This document shows, piece after piece, positions 12,546 to 21,596 of a stretch of 64,000 nucleotides of DNA. The DNA comes from Sulfitobacter sp. BSw21498. GTDB lineage: Bacteria > Pseudomonadota > Alphaproteobacteria > Rhodobacterales > Rhodobacteraceae. The position numbers and the translations under genes were made by a program. Where the stretch lies: the NCBI RefSeq assembly GCF_006064855.1, contig NZ_CP040753.1, forward strand, positions 930,001 through 994,000, read 5' to 3'. Every line of letters starts with the position of its first letter. The first letter of the stretch is position 1. The notes under the pieces are model-generated. The model was given only the letters and a program-made list of their open reading frames with translations, was not told where the DNA came from and did not search any database.

Positions 12546-12613
12546 TGCATGTCCTGTCTGTTAAAAGCTGTATTGTGGCTACCAATTCTGGCCGCCATGG
12601 GCAAGCGGGGGGA

Positions 12614-13165
12614 TCAGTTCTTGCCGCTGCCAACCGACGCGTCCAGCCGTTCGATGGCCTCGTCGGTGATGTCGATGGCGTTGGCGCTGACAAAGACTGA
12701 CCGACGTTCAAGGATCACAGCGGCCCCTGCTTCGCGCATCATTTGTTCCAGCACCGGTCCCGCCGCGGCCAGAAATACCTGTCGCTCTTTCTCGACCAGC
12801 TCATTCAGCGCCCGCCCCTTGGCTGCCTGAGACGCTCGGGTTTTCTGAACTTTTTCGTCAAATGCATCCGCAAGCCCGCTGAAGGCATCGGGACTGAGCT
12901 TGCTACGCTGGTCCGTTAGCTTGCGTTCTTCGGCCTTCAAATCCGCCTCTATCAAGCGATTTTCGGCTGAGATTTCAGCGCTTTGCGTTTCGACGTCATC
13001 CGCTACGCGCAGACCAAAGGCGCTTTCGGTGAAGACACGGTCGGAATCAATGGTCAGGATCGGGCTTTGCACCAAGCGGCGTTCGGCCTGTTGCTGTGCA
13101 AAAACCGGCACCGCCCCAAGGGGCAGCACCGGCAGGAGGCAGATCAAGAGTGCCCGCAGTTTCAT
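12614..13165 (-). CDS. OmpH/Skp-family periplasmic chaperone
   Basis: Skp-type proteins hold unfolded outer-membrane proteins in the periplasm and pass them to the Bam complex. The 183-residue precursor has a signal peptide cleaved at about residue 23 (MKLRALLICLLPVLPLGAVP, then VFA). The mature part is a long charged coiled coil (about 60-130, with ETQSAEISAENRLIEADLKA and RKLTDQRSKL), then a short globular end with VILERRSVFVSANAIDITD. The family and the position seven bases after bamA support the call. Sequence identity to E. coli Skp is low in this class, so no gene symbol is given. Confidence 0.88.
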   Translation of the reverse strand: MKLRALLICLLPVLPLGAVPVFAQQQAERRLVQSPILTIDSDRVFTESAFGLRVADDVETQSAEISAENRLIEADLKAEERKLTDQRSKLSPDAFSGLADAFDEKVQKTRASQAAKGRALNELVEKERQVFLAAAGPVLEQMMREAGAAVILERRSVFVSANAIDITDEAIERLDASVGSGKN

Positions 13166-13172
13166 ATTGACC

Positions 13173-15533
13173 TCAGAAGTCAGTCCGCAGGGTCACTTCG
13201 AACTTCTGTTCTTCGTCGTAGTCTTCTTTTTTCAACGCTTTAGACATGTTGAATTGCAAAGGACCGACAGGTGTATCCCAAAAGAGCGAGACCCCGATCA
13301 CATGGCGGAACGACCCTGATTCACCAACAATAGACGACCCTGTAGGGATCTCTACATCATCCAGGTTCCAGACATTGCCCACATCATAGAAAACGCCGCC
13401 GCTGATGCCGTATTCCTCGGGCAGACCCAGTGGGAATTCCGCCTCCAAGCTGCCAACGACAAAAAGGTTACCACCAAGGGAGTCGTCCGACCCGTTGCTT
13501 TGATCACGCGGGCCGATGCCACCTGTTTCAAAACCACGCATGATCGACGGACCAATCACAAAACGGTCTGACACGCGGTTGTTGCCTTCGCTCCATGCCA
13601 GTGCGCCACCTTGCAACGTGGCGCGCAATGTCACCTCTTCGTTAAAGATACGTTTCTCGCCGATGGCCTTGGCCGTGGTTTTTACAAACTTGGTGTCACC
13701 ACCGATACCAGCGAAATCCTGACCGAACTGTAGCAAAACGCCCGAGGTCGGGTCCAAACCAGCGCGACGGGTATCATAGCTATAGTTGTAGCCGACCGAA
13801 GACGTCACCTGACGGCCCGCAGCAATGTCATTCGCAACAACAAAACCGGTAGTGGTATCGTCGCGCTCTGACATCTCGAGGTCGTCGTAGGTATAGTTGA
13901 GCCCCAAGCGCCCGTTTTCACTAACGGGGAAAGACAGCGTCGGCTGCAGAACGATACGCTTTGTGTCAAACGAGCTATAGGACGAGCTGGTTTCAGCATA
14001 ATCGAGGTTCAGCCCGAATGCGACGTCCCGCCCCAGCAGGCTGGGTTCTACAAAGTTGAACCCATAGCGTTGCGCGTCTTCGGCGGTGCTTACCGTGAGC
14101 TTCAGTTTTTGGCCGCGCCCAAGGAAGTTATCCTCGGCAAAGCTAACCGCGATACCGATGCCGTCGCTGGACGAGAAGGAACCACCGAAATTCAGCGAGC
14201 CTGTAGGCTGCTCAACGACATTAACATCGACAACGACCTGTTCGGGGGAAGACCCCTCGCGGGCGTTGACTTCGGCACCTTCGAAATAGCCAAGGGCACG
14301 GATACGCTCGGCGCTTTCACGAATCTCGCGTGGGTTGAACGGGTCGCCCTCAACGCTGTCAAACTGCCGCCGAATAACACGGTCAAGCGTGGTGGTGTTG
14401 CCTTCGATATCGATCCGTTCAACAAAAACGCGCGGACCCCGTGAAATGCGGTATTCCACATTCAGCGTCAGATCGCGATCGTTGCGGGTGATCACAGGTT
14501 CGACACGGAGGAAGTCGACGCCATCACGAATGGCTTTGCGTTCCATCCGCGCGATGTCGGTTTCCACCAGCGACGGAGAATAAACGGCACCCGACTTGGT
14601 TTTGACCACACCACGGTAATCATCCGCATTCACGCCATTGATTGTCGAGGTGACGGTGAGTTCGCCAAACTTGAACTGCTGCCCCTCTTGGACATTGAAC
14701 TGTACGAAATACCCGTCACGCTCTTGGGTAAGCTGCGCGTTCGCCGCGGCGATACGCATATCGACATAGCCGCGCGACAGATAGAAATCACGCAGCATCT
14801 GGCGGTCAGCTTCGATGCGTTCGGGAACGAATGTATCACGTTTAATCAGTCGACGGAAAAGGCCGGCCTGCTTGGTCCCCAGAACACGGCGCAGACGCCG
14901 GTCGGAATACTCGCGGTTCCCAACAAAGCTAAGACGTTCGATCTCGACGTTGTCACCTTCGAAGACTTCGAAAACCAGATCGACGCGGTTCTGGTCGCGC
15001 TTGATGACCTTGGGCTGAACACGGGCGGCGATGCGGCCGTCGTTGTTATAGGCTTGGGCAATGGCGTTTGCGTCTTTTTCCGCTTGGGTCGGATTGAACA
15101 CACGGCGTTCGTCTGAATCGACAACCGATGCCAGCGCTTCATCGTCAATACGCGCGTTGCCTTCAAAGCTGATGCGGTTGATCGTGGGGAATTCGACCAC
15201 GGTGATGACCAGTGTTCCGCCCCGAGGTTCGATGGCGACGCTTTCGAACAAGCCGGACGCCTGCAATTTCTGATAGGCGTCGTTCAATTCACCCGCGCTA
15301 ATGGCGCGTCCGCGTGCGATTCCGGCCTGACCAAGAATGGCGCTGTCACCGATACGTTCGTTGCCGTCGATCTTAACTGTGTTGAACTGATAGCTCTGTG
15401 CATCAGCATGTGGCGCCGGCACCAGCCAAGCGACTGATAACATTACGCAAAACGAAGCACCCCGAAGGGATTTCGCAAAAGGAGTGAAAACCGCTGTATC
15501 AGTGGGTTTATTCCACTTGTCGTTGTGCATCAT
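13173..15533 (-). CDS. bamA: Outer membrane protein assembly factor BamA
   Basis: BamA is the central beta-barrel of the machine that inserts outer-membrane proteins. The 786-residue precursor has an unusually long N-terminus before the signal peptide hydrophobic core (about residues 28-45, ending HADA), five POTRA domains (about 47-440) and a 16-strand barrel. The conserved loop-6 motif reads IMRGFETGG near residue 670 in place of VRGF, and the protein ends in phenylalanine (LRTDF), the usual barrel signal. The Skp-like gene follows immediately. ATG 15533 is used; a second ATG is the next codon. Confidence 0.96.
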   Translation of the reverse strand: MMHNDKWNKPTDTAVFTPFAKSLRGASFCVMLSVAWLVPAPHADAQSYQFNTVKIDGNERIGDSAILGQAGIARGRAISAGELNDAYQKLQASGLFESVAIEPRGGTLVITVVEFPTINRISFEGNARIDDEALASVVDSDERRVFNPTQAEKDANAIAQAYNNDGRIAARVQPKVIKRDQNRVDLVFEVFEGDNVEIERLSFVGNREYSDRRLRRVLGTKQAGLFRRLIKRDTFVPERIEADRQMLRDFYLSRGYVDMRIAAANAQLTQERDGYFVQFNVQEGQQFKFGELTVTSTINGVNADDYRGVVKTKSGAVYSPSLVETDIARMERKAIRDGVDFLRVEPVITRNDRDLTLNVEYRISRGPRVFVERIDIEGNTTTLDRVIRRQFDSVEGDPFNPREIRESAERIRALGYFEGAEVNAREGSSPEQVVVDVNVVEQPTGSLNFGGSFSSSDGIGIAVSFAEDNFLGRGQKLKLTVSTAEDAQRYGFNFVEPSLLGRDVAFGLNLDYAETSSSYSSFDTKRIVLQPTLSFPVSENGRLGLNYTYDDLEMSERDDTTTGFVVANDIAAGRQVTSSVGYNYSYDTRRAGLDPTSGVLLQFGQDFAGIGGDTKFVKTTAKAIGEKRIFNEEVTLRATLQGGALAWSEGNNRVSDRFVIGPSIMRGFETGGIGPRDQSNGSDDSLGGNLFVVGSLEAEFPLGLPEEYGISGGVFYDVGNVWNLDDVEIPTGSSIVGESGSFRHVIGVSLFWDTPVGPLQFNMSKALKKEDYDEEQKFEVTLRTDF

Positions 15534-15603
15534 CTGCCCTACCCGCTGTCAAAAAACTCTTTCGTACTGACTAGACAGATTAAGACCCATTGTCAAAACG
15601 AAG

Positions 15604-15640
15604 AGGCCGCCAGACACCTATATAGAGTGTCCGACGGCCT
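15604..15640 (-). terminator. Strong hairpin between the 40-aa gene and bamA
   Basis: AGGCCG (15604-15609) pairs with CGGCCT (15635-15640), and GACAC (15613-15617) with GTGTC (15627-15631). It sits 70 bases upstream of bamA on the minus strand, in the bamA leader. It could attenuate or terminate transcription from upstream. No T tract follows closely. Confidence 0.4.
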
Positions 15641-15694
15641 ATTTAATCACGATACAGTGCGGCGGGGCACATCAGCAGCGCGTTTTAAAACGCC

Positions 15695-15817
15695 TTATGC
15701 GCCGATCCATGCGCCTGCGGTCAGCGCAATCAACAAAAATCCGAAATACAAAGCGCGGTCCCAGTTCAGGTCCATCAACAAGCTCAGTCCGCGATAGTTT
15801 GTTTTAAGTGTCATCAT
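15695..15817 (-). CDS. Small membrane protein, 40 aa, between rseP and bamA
   Basis: This 40-residue ORF starts at ATG 15817 behind GAGGGGTAAGATT. It reads MMTLKTNYRGLSLLMDLNWD, then a single hydrophobic helix (about 21-40) ending AGAWIGA. A good ribosome binding site, a clean transmembrane profile and the position in the envelope cluster between the site-2 protease and bamA make it likely to be real. I believe similar tiny ORFs occur in other Rhodobacterales but cannot confirm that here. The function is unknown. A 14-bp perfect palindrome (15680-15693) follows the stop codon. Confidence 0.7.
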   Translation of the reverse strand: MMTLKTNYRGLSLLMDLNWDRALYFGFLLIALTAGAWIGA

Positions 15818-15873
15818 AATCTTACCCCTCGTTACCCTAAGGCAAAAGTTGGCAGAGAATTACGGCGCAGCTT

Positions 15874-15915
15874 GGGCCAAATGTGGCAAAAGTAAGATTT
15901 TTGCTACATTTGGCC
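15874..15915. repeat. Long inverted repeat downstream of rseP
   Basis: GGGCCAAATGT (15874-15884) pairs with ACATTTGGCCC (15905-15915), and GCAAAA with TTTTGC inside it, giving an 18-bp stem with one G-T pair around a six- to seven-base loop. It lies between the rseP stop (15938) and the 40-aa gene start. A terminator, an operator or a processing signal are all possible; there is no terminal T tract on either strand. Confidence 0.75.
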
Positions 15916-15937
15916 CCGCAAATCGGCGAATTATCGC

Positions 15938-17290
15938 TTACGGGCAGAACAGGTCATTACCCAATGCGAATACCATCAGCCCAAGCACCAGTGTCAAACC
16001 AATGGTCATGAGCACACGCAGCGCGCCATCGCTTGGCGGTTTGCCGGTCACAGCCTCATAGGCATAAAACACCAGATGCCCCCCGTCCAACGCAGGGATC
16101 GGAAAGAGGTTCAGCAACCCCACTGCCGTCGAGAGCACTGCGATGAAATAGATAAAGCTTTGCGCACCTTGCGATGCCATCGCCCCCGATGTTTGCGCAA
16201 TGCCTACCGGCCCGCTGAGATTACAGGTGCTGATATTTCCCACAATCATATGCTTGAGGCCCGACAGCGACCCGTTGATGATCCGGCCCGTGTTTTCCAC
16301 CCCGCCCCAAAGTGCTGAAAGGACGCCGGGATTGGTGGTGGCTGTATCAAAGGCGGTGCCACCGACGATGCCAATGCGCATCTGTGACTTAAAGCTGCCG
16401 TCGGGTTGGGGCTCGTCCGTCACTTTGGGACGCAGGGTGATGTCGAGCATTTGGCCATCGCGCCAGATGTCGAGTGCGAGCGGAGCGCCGTCGGATGCCT
16501 CAACCGCGGTCTTCAACTGGCGGAACGCGAAAATCTCGGCCCCGTCGACCGATGTGATCACGTCGCCGCTTTTCAGGCCAGCCTCGTAGGCGGCGGATTG
16601 TGGCATGACCTGCTTGATCAGTGACGGCATGACATAGGGACCATCCACTGTCACCACCGCGCCCTCGCGGTTGACCTCATAAAGCAGCGGCTGGTTGAGC
16701 GGGATGCTGGCAAAGGCTTCGGCATAGGCGGTCGCGTCTGTCACCGGCGGCAAGGTCACCCCCCCGATAGAGACAATCTCGTCGCCCGAGGCCAGTTCAT
16801 TTTGTTCAAACGGTAGAGGGTGCAATTCACCGACGGTCATGGGGTCGCGAGGCACGCCCACCGACAGCCCGATGGCTGCAAATACCAGAATGGACAACGC
16901 AAAGTTGAACACCGGCCCCGCCGCAACGGTTGCTGCACGGGCCCACAACGGCGCGCCATGCATGGTTGCGCGCAAACGCTTGGGGTCGGTCTCGGCCGCT
17001 TCCATTGCGGCGACGTCCTTGCCCGATGCAGCATCCGCATCCCCGGCAAACTTTACGTATCCACCAAAGGGCAGCGCCGCGATCTGCCAGCGTGTGCCGC
17101 GTTTATCGACGCGACTATACAGCACCGGCCCGAACCCGAGAGAGAAGACGTCGGCATGGATACCAGACCAGCGACCAACGATATAATGGCCGTATTCATG
17201 GATCGCGACGATAACCGACAGGGCAATAACAAAGGCCAGAAGCGTCCAGATCAGCCCGCCAAACTGCGGAATCAATGCGAAAATATCCAA
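15938..17290 (-). CDS. rseP: RIP metalloprotease RseP (MmpA-type site-2 protease)
   Basis: RseP is an intramembrane zinc protease that cleaves membrane-bound anti-sigma factors and other single-pass proteins. In the Caulobacter relative MmpA the substrate is PodJ. The 450-residue protein has the zinc motif HEYGH (residues 31-35) in the first membrane helix, a PDZ region around residues 120-290, and the third metal ligand in PALDGGH (D402), then the final membrane helix. Substrates here are unknown. It is followed by a long inverted repeat and preceded by dxr with a four-base gap, so it belongs to the same transcript. Confidence 0.95.
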   Translation of the reverse strand: MDIFALIPQFGGLIWTLLAFVIALSVIVAIHEYGHYIVGRWSGIHADVFSLGFGPVLYSRVDKRGTRWQIAALPFGGYVKFAGDADAASGKDVAAMEAAETDPKRLRATMHGAPLWARAATVAAGPVFNFALSILVFAAIGLSVGVPRDPMTVGELHPLPFEQNELASGDEIVSIGGVTLPPVTDATAYAEAFASIPLNQPLLYEVNREGAVVTVDGPYVMPSLIKQVMPQSAAYEAGLKSGDVITSVDGAEIFAFRQLKTAVEASDGAPLALDIWRDGQMLDITLRPKVTDEPQPDGSFKSQMRIGIVGGTAFDTATTNPGVLSALWGGVENTGRIINGSLSGLKHMIVGNISTCNLSGPVGIAQTSGAMASQGAQSFIYFIAVLSTAVGLLNLFPIPALDGGHLVFYAYEAVTGKPPSDGALRVLMTIGLTLVLGLMVFALGNDLFCP

Positions 17291-17294
17291 AACT

Positions 17295-18467
17295 CTACCC
17301 TGCCCTTTTTGTTATTGCGGCCCACGCGGCCTGTCTTGCCAGATGGTCCACTTGGGCCACGTTATCAAGAGTGATGGCCGCGTCGATCACCCCATTGTCA
17401 GGGAAAAGTGTTTCCATTGTGTCTTCGACGATCTGGGCCATTTGCGGAAAACGCAGTTTACCGTCTACGAAGCCATCCAGCGCCACCTCTTTGGCGGCGT
17501 TGAACACCGCACCGGCCATCCCGCCGCGCGCCATCACTTCCCGCGCTAGGCGCAAAGCGGGCCAGCGGACGTCATCGGGCGCACGGAATTCAAAACTGCC
17601 GATTTTGGCAAGGTCCAGCCGCTCGACCGGCAAATGTGTGCGGCTCGGGTGGTGCAGGGCAAAACCGATGGCGTGGCGCATGTCGGGCGGGCCGATATGT
17701 GCCATCAATGCGCCGTCGTTAAACCCCACAAGTGCATGGATCATTGACTGCGGATGCACCAAGACTTCGATCTGGTCCGGTGAAACGCGGAAATATTCAC
17801 GCGTTTCAATAACTTCCATGGCCTTGTTAAACATGGATGCACTGTCGATCGTGATCCGCTGCCCCATATCCCAATTCGGATGCCTCGACGCTTGCTCAAG
17901 CGTCGCATCAACGAGCTTTTCCAACGGCCAGTCGCGGAAGGCACCCCCGCTGGCGGTGATGATGATCCGCTCGACCGCGGCCATGTCCTCGCCAATCAAG
18001 GCCTGAAAGACTGCGGAATGTTCGCTATCCACCGGCAGCATGGTCGCGCCGTGCGCAGCAGCGGTTTCCAGCATCAGCTGACCCGCACAGACCAGTGATT
18101 CCTTGTTGGCCAATGCCAGTGTCGCGCCTTGCTTCAGCGCGGCGACCCCTGGTGCAAGTCCGGCGGCACCGATGATTGCAGACATAACCCAATCGGCGGG
18201 TCGTGTGGCGGCCTCGTTGATCGCTTGGGTCCCGGCGGCGGCCTCTATCCCGGTGCCAGCCAGTGCGTCGCGCAGGTCTTCCAAAAGGTGGTCATGGGCA
18301 GTGACCGCAATTTTCGCGTTCAACCGCTGCGCATCCTGTGCCAGTTGCGCAATGTTGTTTGCCCCCGTCAGTGCCACGACATCATAGGTATCGGGCGCAC
18401 GCGCGATCAGATCAATGGTGTTCTGCCCGATAGAGCCCGTAGCCCCGAAAATGCTAATCTTCTTCAT
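17295..18467 (-). CDS. dxr: 1-deoxy-D-xylulose 5-phosphate reductoisomerase
   Basis: Dxr makes 2-C-methyl-D-erythritol 4-phosphate with NADPH, the committed step of the non-mevalonate isoprenoid pathway, which feeds UppS in the same cluster. The 390 residues open with the nucleotide-binding loop ISIFGATGSIGQNT. LALANKESLVCAG is near residue 120, the metal-binding VDSEHSAVFQ near 148, and the substrate-binding ASGGAFRDWP near 180. It lies between cdsA and rseP with very short gaps. Confidence 0.97.
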   Translation of the reverse strand: MKKISIFGATGSIGQNTIDLIARAPDTYDVVALTGANNIAQLAQDAQRLNAKIAVTAHDHLLEDLRDALAGTGIEAAAGTQAINEAATRPADWVMSAIIGAAGLAPGVAALKQGATLALANKESLVCAGQLMLETAAAHGATMLPVDSEHSAVFQALIGEDMAAVERIIITASGGAFRDWPLEKLVDATLEQASRHPNWDMGQRITIDSASMFNKAMEVIETREYFRVSPDQIEVLVHPQSMIHALVGFNDGALMAHIGPPDMRHAIGFALHHPSRTHLPVERLDLAKIGSFEFRAPDDVRWPALRLAREVMARGGMAGAVFNAAKEVALDGFVDGKLRFPQMAQIVEDTMETLFPDNGVIDAAITLDNVAQVDHLARQAAWAAITKRAG

Positions 18468-18477
18468 GCGGTACGGG

Positions 18478-19275
18478 TCAGCTTAGCGAGGGTGTAATAG
18501 TCAGGAATTGGCCGATAATCAGCAGGAAAAGTGCTGCGCCCAACATGCCGTCGAACCGGTCCAGCAGCCCACCGTGACCCGGGATCAGGTTAGAGCTGTC
18601 CTTGACGCCCAAGCGGCGTTTCATACCGGATTCAGCAATATCGCCCATCTGCGACGCCATCGACATCGCAACGGACACGCCCACAAGTTGGAAGCCGACA
18701 CCTGTATTGATCGAAAACAAGAAACCCACGGCCGCCGCCCCGATCCAGCCAGCGGCAGTGCCCGACCATGTCTTTTTAGGGCTGACCTTGGGCCAGAACT
18801 TTGGCCCGCCAATGGCGCGACCGGCGAAATAGCCGACAACGTCGGTGATCACCACAACCAGCACCAGCCACATCAGCCAGCCAAAGCCGAAATCATCCCG
18901 CACCTGCGTCAGGCCAAAGCCCGCCAGCATGATCATCACGGTGAAACACATAAAGATCGTGCGATGTTTTTCCAGCTGGCCAAAGCCTACCAGCGCTGGC
19001 GCGAGCAGGACTGGCAAGGCAAATCCCACGGGCAGATAGATCGACGCAAGCGACGCCGCCCCGACCAATAGCCCCATCTGCATCCGCGCACCGCGGTTTG
19101 ACGGGTTCAACATGCCCACCAGTTCCCACGCCATCACGCCGCAAATCAGCGCGACCAGAACGTGGAAAACGGGCCCGCCCAGATAGATGCCGCCCAAACC
19201 GACGACGATCATCGCCAGCGCTGAACCAACGCGCGCCGTAAGGTCTGACCAACGCTCCGATGAAGGTGTCGTCAT
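18478..19275 (-). CDS. cdsA: Phosphatidate cytidylyltransferase CdsA
   Basis: CdsA makes CDP-diacylglycerol from phosphatidate and CTP, the branch point of phospholipid synthesis, in the inner membrane. The start at ATG 19275 (MTTPSSERW) follows AAGGAAATCACT; a longer frame would run back into uppS. The 265-residue product has about seven to eight membrane helices and the C-terminal CDS signature, seen as SQMGDIAESGMKRRLGVKD followed by LIPGHGGLLDRFDG. It sits between uppS and dxr, the usual order in proteobacteria. Confidence 0.96.
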   Translation of the reverse strand: MTTPSSERWSDLTARVGSALAMIVVGLGGIYLGGPVFHVLVALICGVMAWELVGMLNPSNRGARMQMGLLVGAASLASIYLPVGFALPVLLAPALVGFGQLEKHRTIFMCFTVMIMLAGFGLTQVRDDFGFGWLMWLVLVVVITDVVGYFAGRAIGGPKFWPKVSPKKTWSGTAAGWIGAAAVGFLFSINTGVGFQLVGVSVAMSMASQMGDIAESGMKRRLGVKDSSNLIPGHGGLLDRFDGMLGAALFLLIIGQFLTITPSLS

Positions 19276-19298
19276 AGTGATTTCCTTTCGTCGTGCGA

Positions 19299-20042
19299 TC
19301 AGGAGGACACAGCGCCAAAGCGCCGGTCGCGATTGCCGTAGGCCGCGCAAAGGTGACCGAACTCCGCCTTGGTAAAGTCGGGCCAAAGCGTATCAATGAA
19401 TTCATATTCCGCATAAGCCGATTGCCACAGCAAAAAATTAGAGATCCGCGCCTCGCCACTGGTGCGGATAACCAGATCGGGGTCCGGCAATACGTGGGTA
19501 TCCAGATAGCGTGGCAGCGTTTCTTCGTCGACTTCATCGGGGTGCAGCAGGCCAGACGCCACATCCTGCGCCAGACGCTGCGTGGCCCGCGCGACCTCGT
19601 CGCGGCCACCGTAGTTCAGGGCAATTGTCAGATGGGTCAACGTATTTTCAGCGGTTTCCGCCTCGAGCACGTTCATCAGCTTGACCAGCTTGGCGTCCAG
19701 ACGCACACGGTCCCCGATAAAGCGCACCCGCACGCCCTTGGCCTTTAGCGCCCGGGTTTCTTTTGTAATGTAGCGGCGAAACAGGCTCATGAGGCCCGCA
19801 ACCTCGACTTGTGTCCGCTTCCAATTCTCGGTCGAGAAGGCAAAGATCGTCAGATATTCGACGCCGACATCGGGACAGGCCTCGACGATCTCGCGCACAC
19901 GTTTCGCGCCGGCGTGATGCCCGAACAGTCGTGGACGCCCCCGCTGGGTTGCCCAACGGCCATTTCCATCCATGATGATCGCAACATGGCGCGGAGCCCC
20001 TGGGACAAGCTGGGTGGTCTGGTCGGTCGCAGCAGGCATCAT
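19299..20042 (-). CDS. uppS: Undecaprenyl diphosphate synthase (isoprenyl transferase)
   Basis: UppS condenses isopentenyl units in cis configuration to make the undecaprenyl carrier needed for peptidoglycan and polysaccharide export. The 247 residues contain the signature HVAIIMDGNGRWATQRG with the catalytic aspartate (about 24), the HHAGAKRVREIVE helix, and the C-terminal DLVIRTSGEARISNFLLWQ and EFIDTLWPDF motifs. It lies between frr and cdsA, with a 23-base gap to cdsA. Confidence 0.97.
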   Translation of the reverse strand: MMPAATDQTTQLVPGAPRHVAIIMDGNGRWATQRGRPRLFGHHAGAKRVREIVEACPDVGVEYLTIFAFSTENWKRTQVEVAGLMSLFRRYITKETRALKAKGVRVRFIGDRVRLDAKLVKLMNVLEAETAENTLTHLTIALNYGGRDEVARATQRLAQDVASGLLHPDEVDEETLPRYLDTHVLPDPDLVIRTSGEARISNFLLWQSAYAEYEFIDTLWPDFTKAEFGHLCAAYGNRDRRFGAVSS

Positions 20043-20105
20043 GTATCCTTATCGAGCAGCAGGCCGATGCGCGAAACCGAAGGCAACGCGCACCGTGAAA
20101 TCCGC

Positions 20106-20669
20106 TTAAACCTGCATGATCTCTGCTTGTTTCGTCTCTAGCTGCTCGTCGATGAGGCCGATGAACTTGTTGGTCATGTTCTGAACCTCACCCTCCCAGA
20201 CTTTCTGGTCGTCTTCGGACATGCCATCGGCCTTGGCTTTCTTGATCTGGTCCATGCCATCGCGGCGCACGTTACGGATCGAAACGCGTGCGCTTTCGGC
20301 ATATTGACCAGCGACCTTGGTCAGCTGTGTCCGGCGCTCTTCGTTCAGCTCGGGGATCGGCAGCATAATGATGGTGCCGTTCAACTGAGGGTTGATCCCC
20401 AGACCGGATTCACGGATCGCTTTTTCAACTTTACTGACCAGCCCTTTGTCCCACACGTTGATAGTGACCATGCGGGGTTCGGGCACGTTGACGGTACCCA
20501 CCTGGTTGATCGGCGTGCTGCTGCCGTAGGCATCAACCATAATCGGCTCCAGCATGGAGGCGGACGCGCGGCCTGTGCGTAGGGAGGCAAATTCGGTACG
20601 CAACGACGCAATCGCGCCGTTCATGCGCCGCTCAAGATCGTCTGTGTCCAGCATAAAATCGTCTGACAT
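20106..20669 (-). CDS. frr: Ribosome recycling factor
   Basis: RRF, with EF-G, splits the post-termination ribosome. The start at ATG 20669 ([16 protein letters not shown]) has GGGGAC six bases upstream and gives the standard length of 187 residues; the longer frame adds an unrelated tail. Family segments visible include [32 protein letters not shown], the [16 protein letters not shown] hinge, and a long helix with [13 protein letters not shown]. It is the second gene of the cluster, after pyrH. Confidence 0.97.
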   Translation of the reverse strand: MSDDFMLDTDDLERRMNGAIASLRTEFASLRTGRASASMLEPIMVDAYGSSTPINQVGTVNVPEPRMVTINVWDKGLVSKVEKAIRESGLGINPQLNGTIIMLPIPELNEERRTQLTKVAGQYAESARVSIRNVRRDGMDQIKKAKADGMSEDDQKVWEGEVQNMTNKFIGLIDEQLETKQAEIMQV

Positions 20670-20768
20670 GATGTCCCCGGTGGTTTTGTAACTATCTAAA
20701 TTTGAACCGATATAACGCGATCGTGCCCCTCTTGTATAGAGAGGCACGCATCTATCGTAGGTTGGGCG

Positions 20769-21497
20769 CTAGCCCTGCACCCGCGTATACGTCCCCTCGC
20801 CTGCGAGAATCCCCTTGAACCCGCCCGGCTCGTCCAGCGAGAAGACGATGATCGGCAGGCTGTTGTCCCGCGCCAATGCGATGGCAGAGGCATCCATAAC
20901 CCCAAGGCGCTTTTGCAAGACATCGTCATAGGTCACATCGTCGTAGCGCACCGCATCGGCGTGCTTCGCGGGGTCTTTGTCATAGACGCCATCGACCTTG
21001 GTGCCTTTAAAGATCGCTTCGCAGGCCATTTCATTGGCGCGTAGCGTTGCGGCTGTATCGGTGGTGAAATACGGGTTGCCGGTACCGGCGGCAAAGATGC
21101 AGACGCGCTTTTTCTCAAGGTGGCGCACAGCGCGGCGACGGATGTAAGGCTCGGCCACTTCGTTCATGGTAATCGCCGAGATGACCCGCGTGTGGATCCC
21201 CAGTTCTTCCAGCGCGGATTGCATCGCCAGCGCGTTCATCACTGTGGCCAGCATTCCCATGTAATCAGCGGTCGTGCGTTCCATTCCCTGGGCAGACCCT
21301 TGCAGCCCGCGAAAGATGTTGCCGCCGCCGATGACCATGCAAATCTCTACGCCAAGGTCATGAACCGATTTGACCTCGTTCGCGATGCGTTGCACCGTTG
21401 GCGGATGCAGGCCATACCCCTGATCGCCCATCAATGCTTCGCCTGAAATTTTTAGCATAACCCGCTTGAATGTTACTTTTGACTGGCTCTCGGGCAT
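20769..21497 (-). CDS. pyrH: UMP kinase
   Basis: PyrH phosphorylates UMP to UDP and is allosterically controlled by GTP and UTP. From ATG 21497 ([15 protein letters not shown]), which has AAGGTG in front, the product is 242 residues. Key segments are [37 protein letters not shown] and [13 protein letters not shown]. It is the first gene of the pyrH-frr-uppS-cdsA-dxr-rseP series and diverges from miaA across about 100 bases that must hold both promoters. Confidence 0.97.
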   Translation of the reverse strand: MPESQSKVTFKRVMLKISGEALMGDQGYGLHPPTVQRIANEVKSVHDLGVEICMVIGGGNIFRGLQGSAQGMERTTADYMGMLATVMNALAMQSALEELGIHTRVISAITMNEVAEPYIRRRAVRHLEKKRVCIFAAGTGNPYFTTDTAATLRANEMACEAIFKGTKVDGVYDKDPAKHADAVRYDDVTYDDVLQKRLGVMDASAIALARDNSLPIIVFSLDEPGGFKGILAGEGTYTRVQG

Positions 21498-21596
21498 GGG
21501 GGCACCTTTCGGGGTATGGGAGGGGTTTTCATTGCGCCGTAAAATGTCGCAAATAGCGCAAACATTCAATGCTCCGTCAGAGGTTCACGCAAAGAA

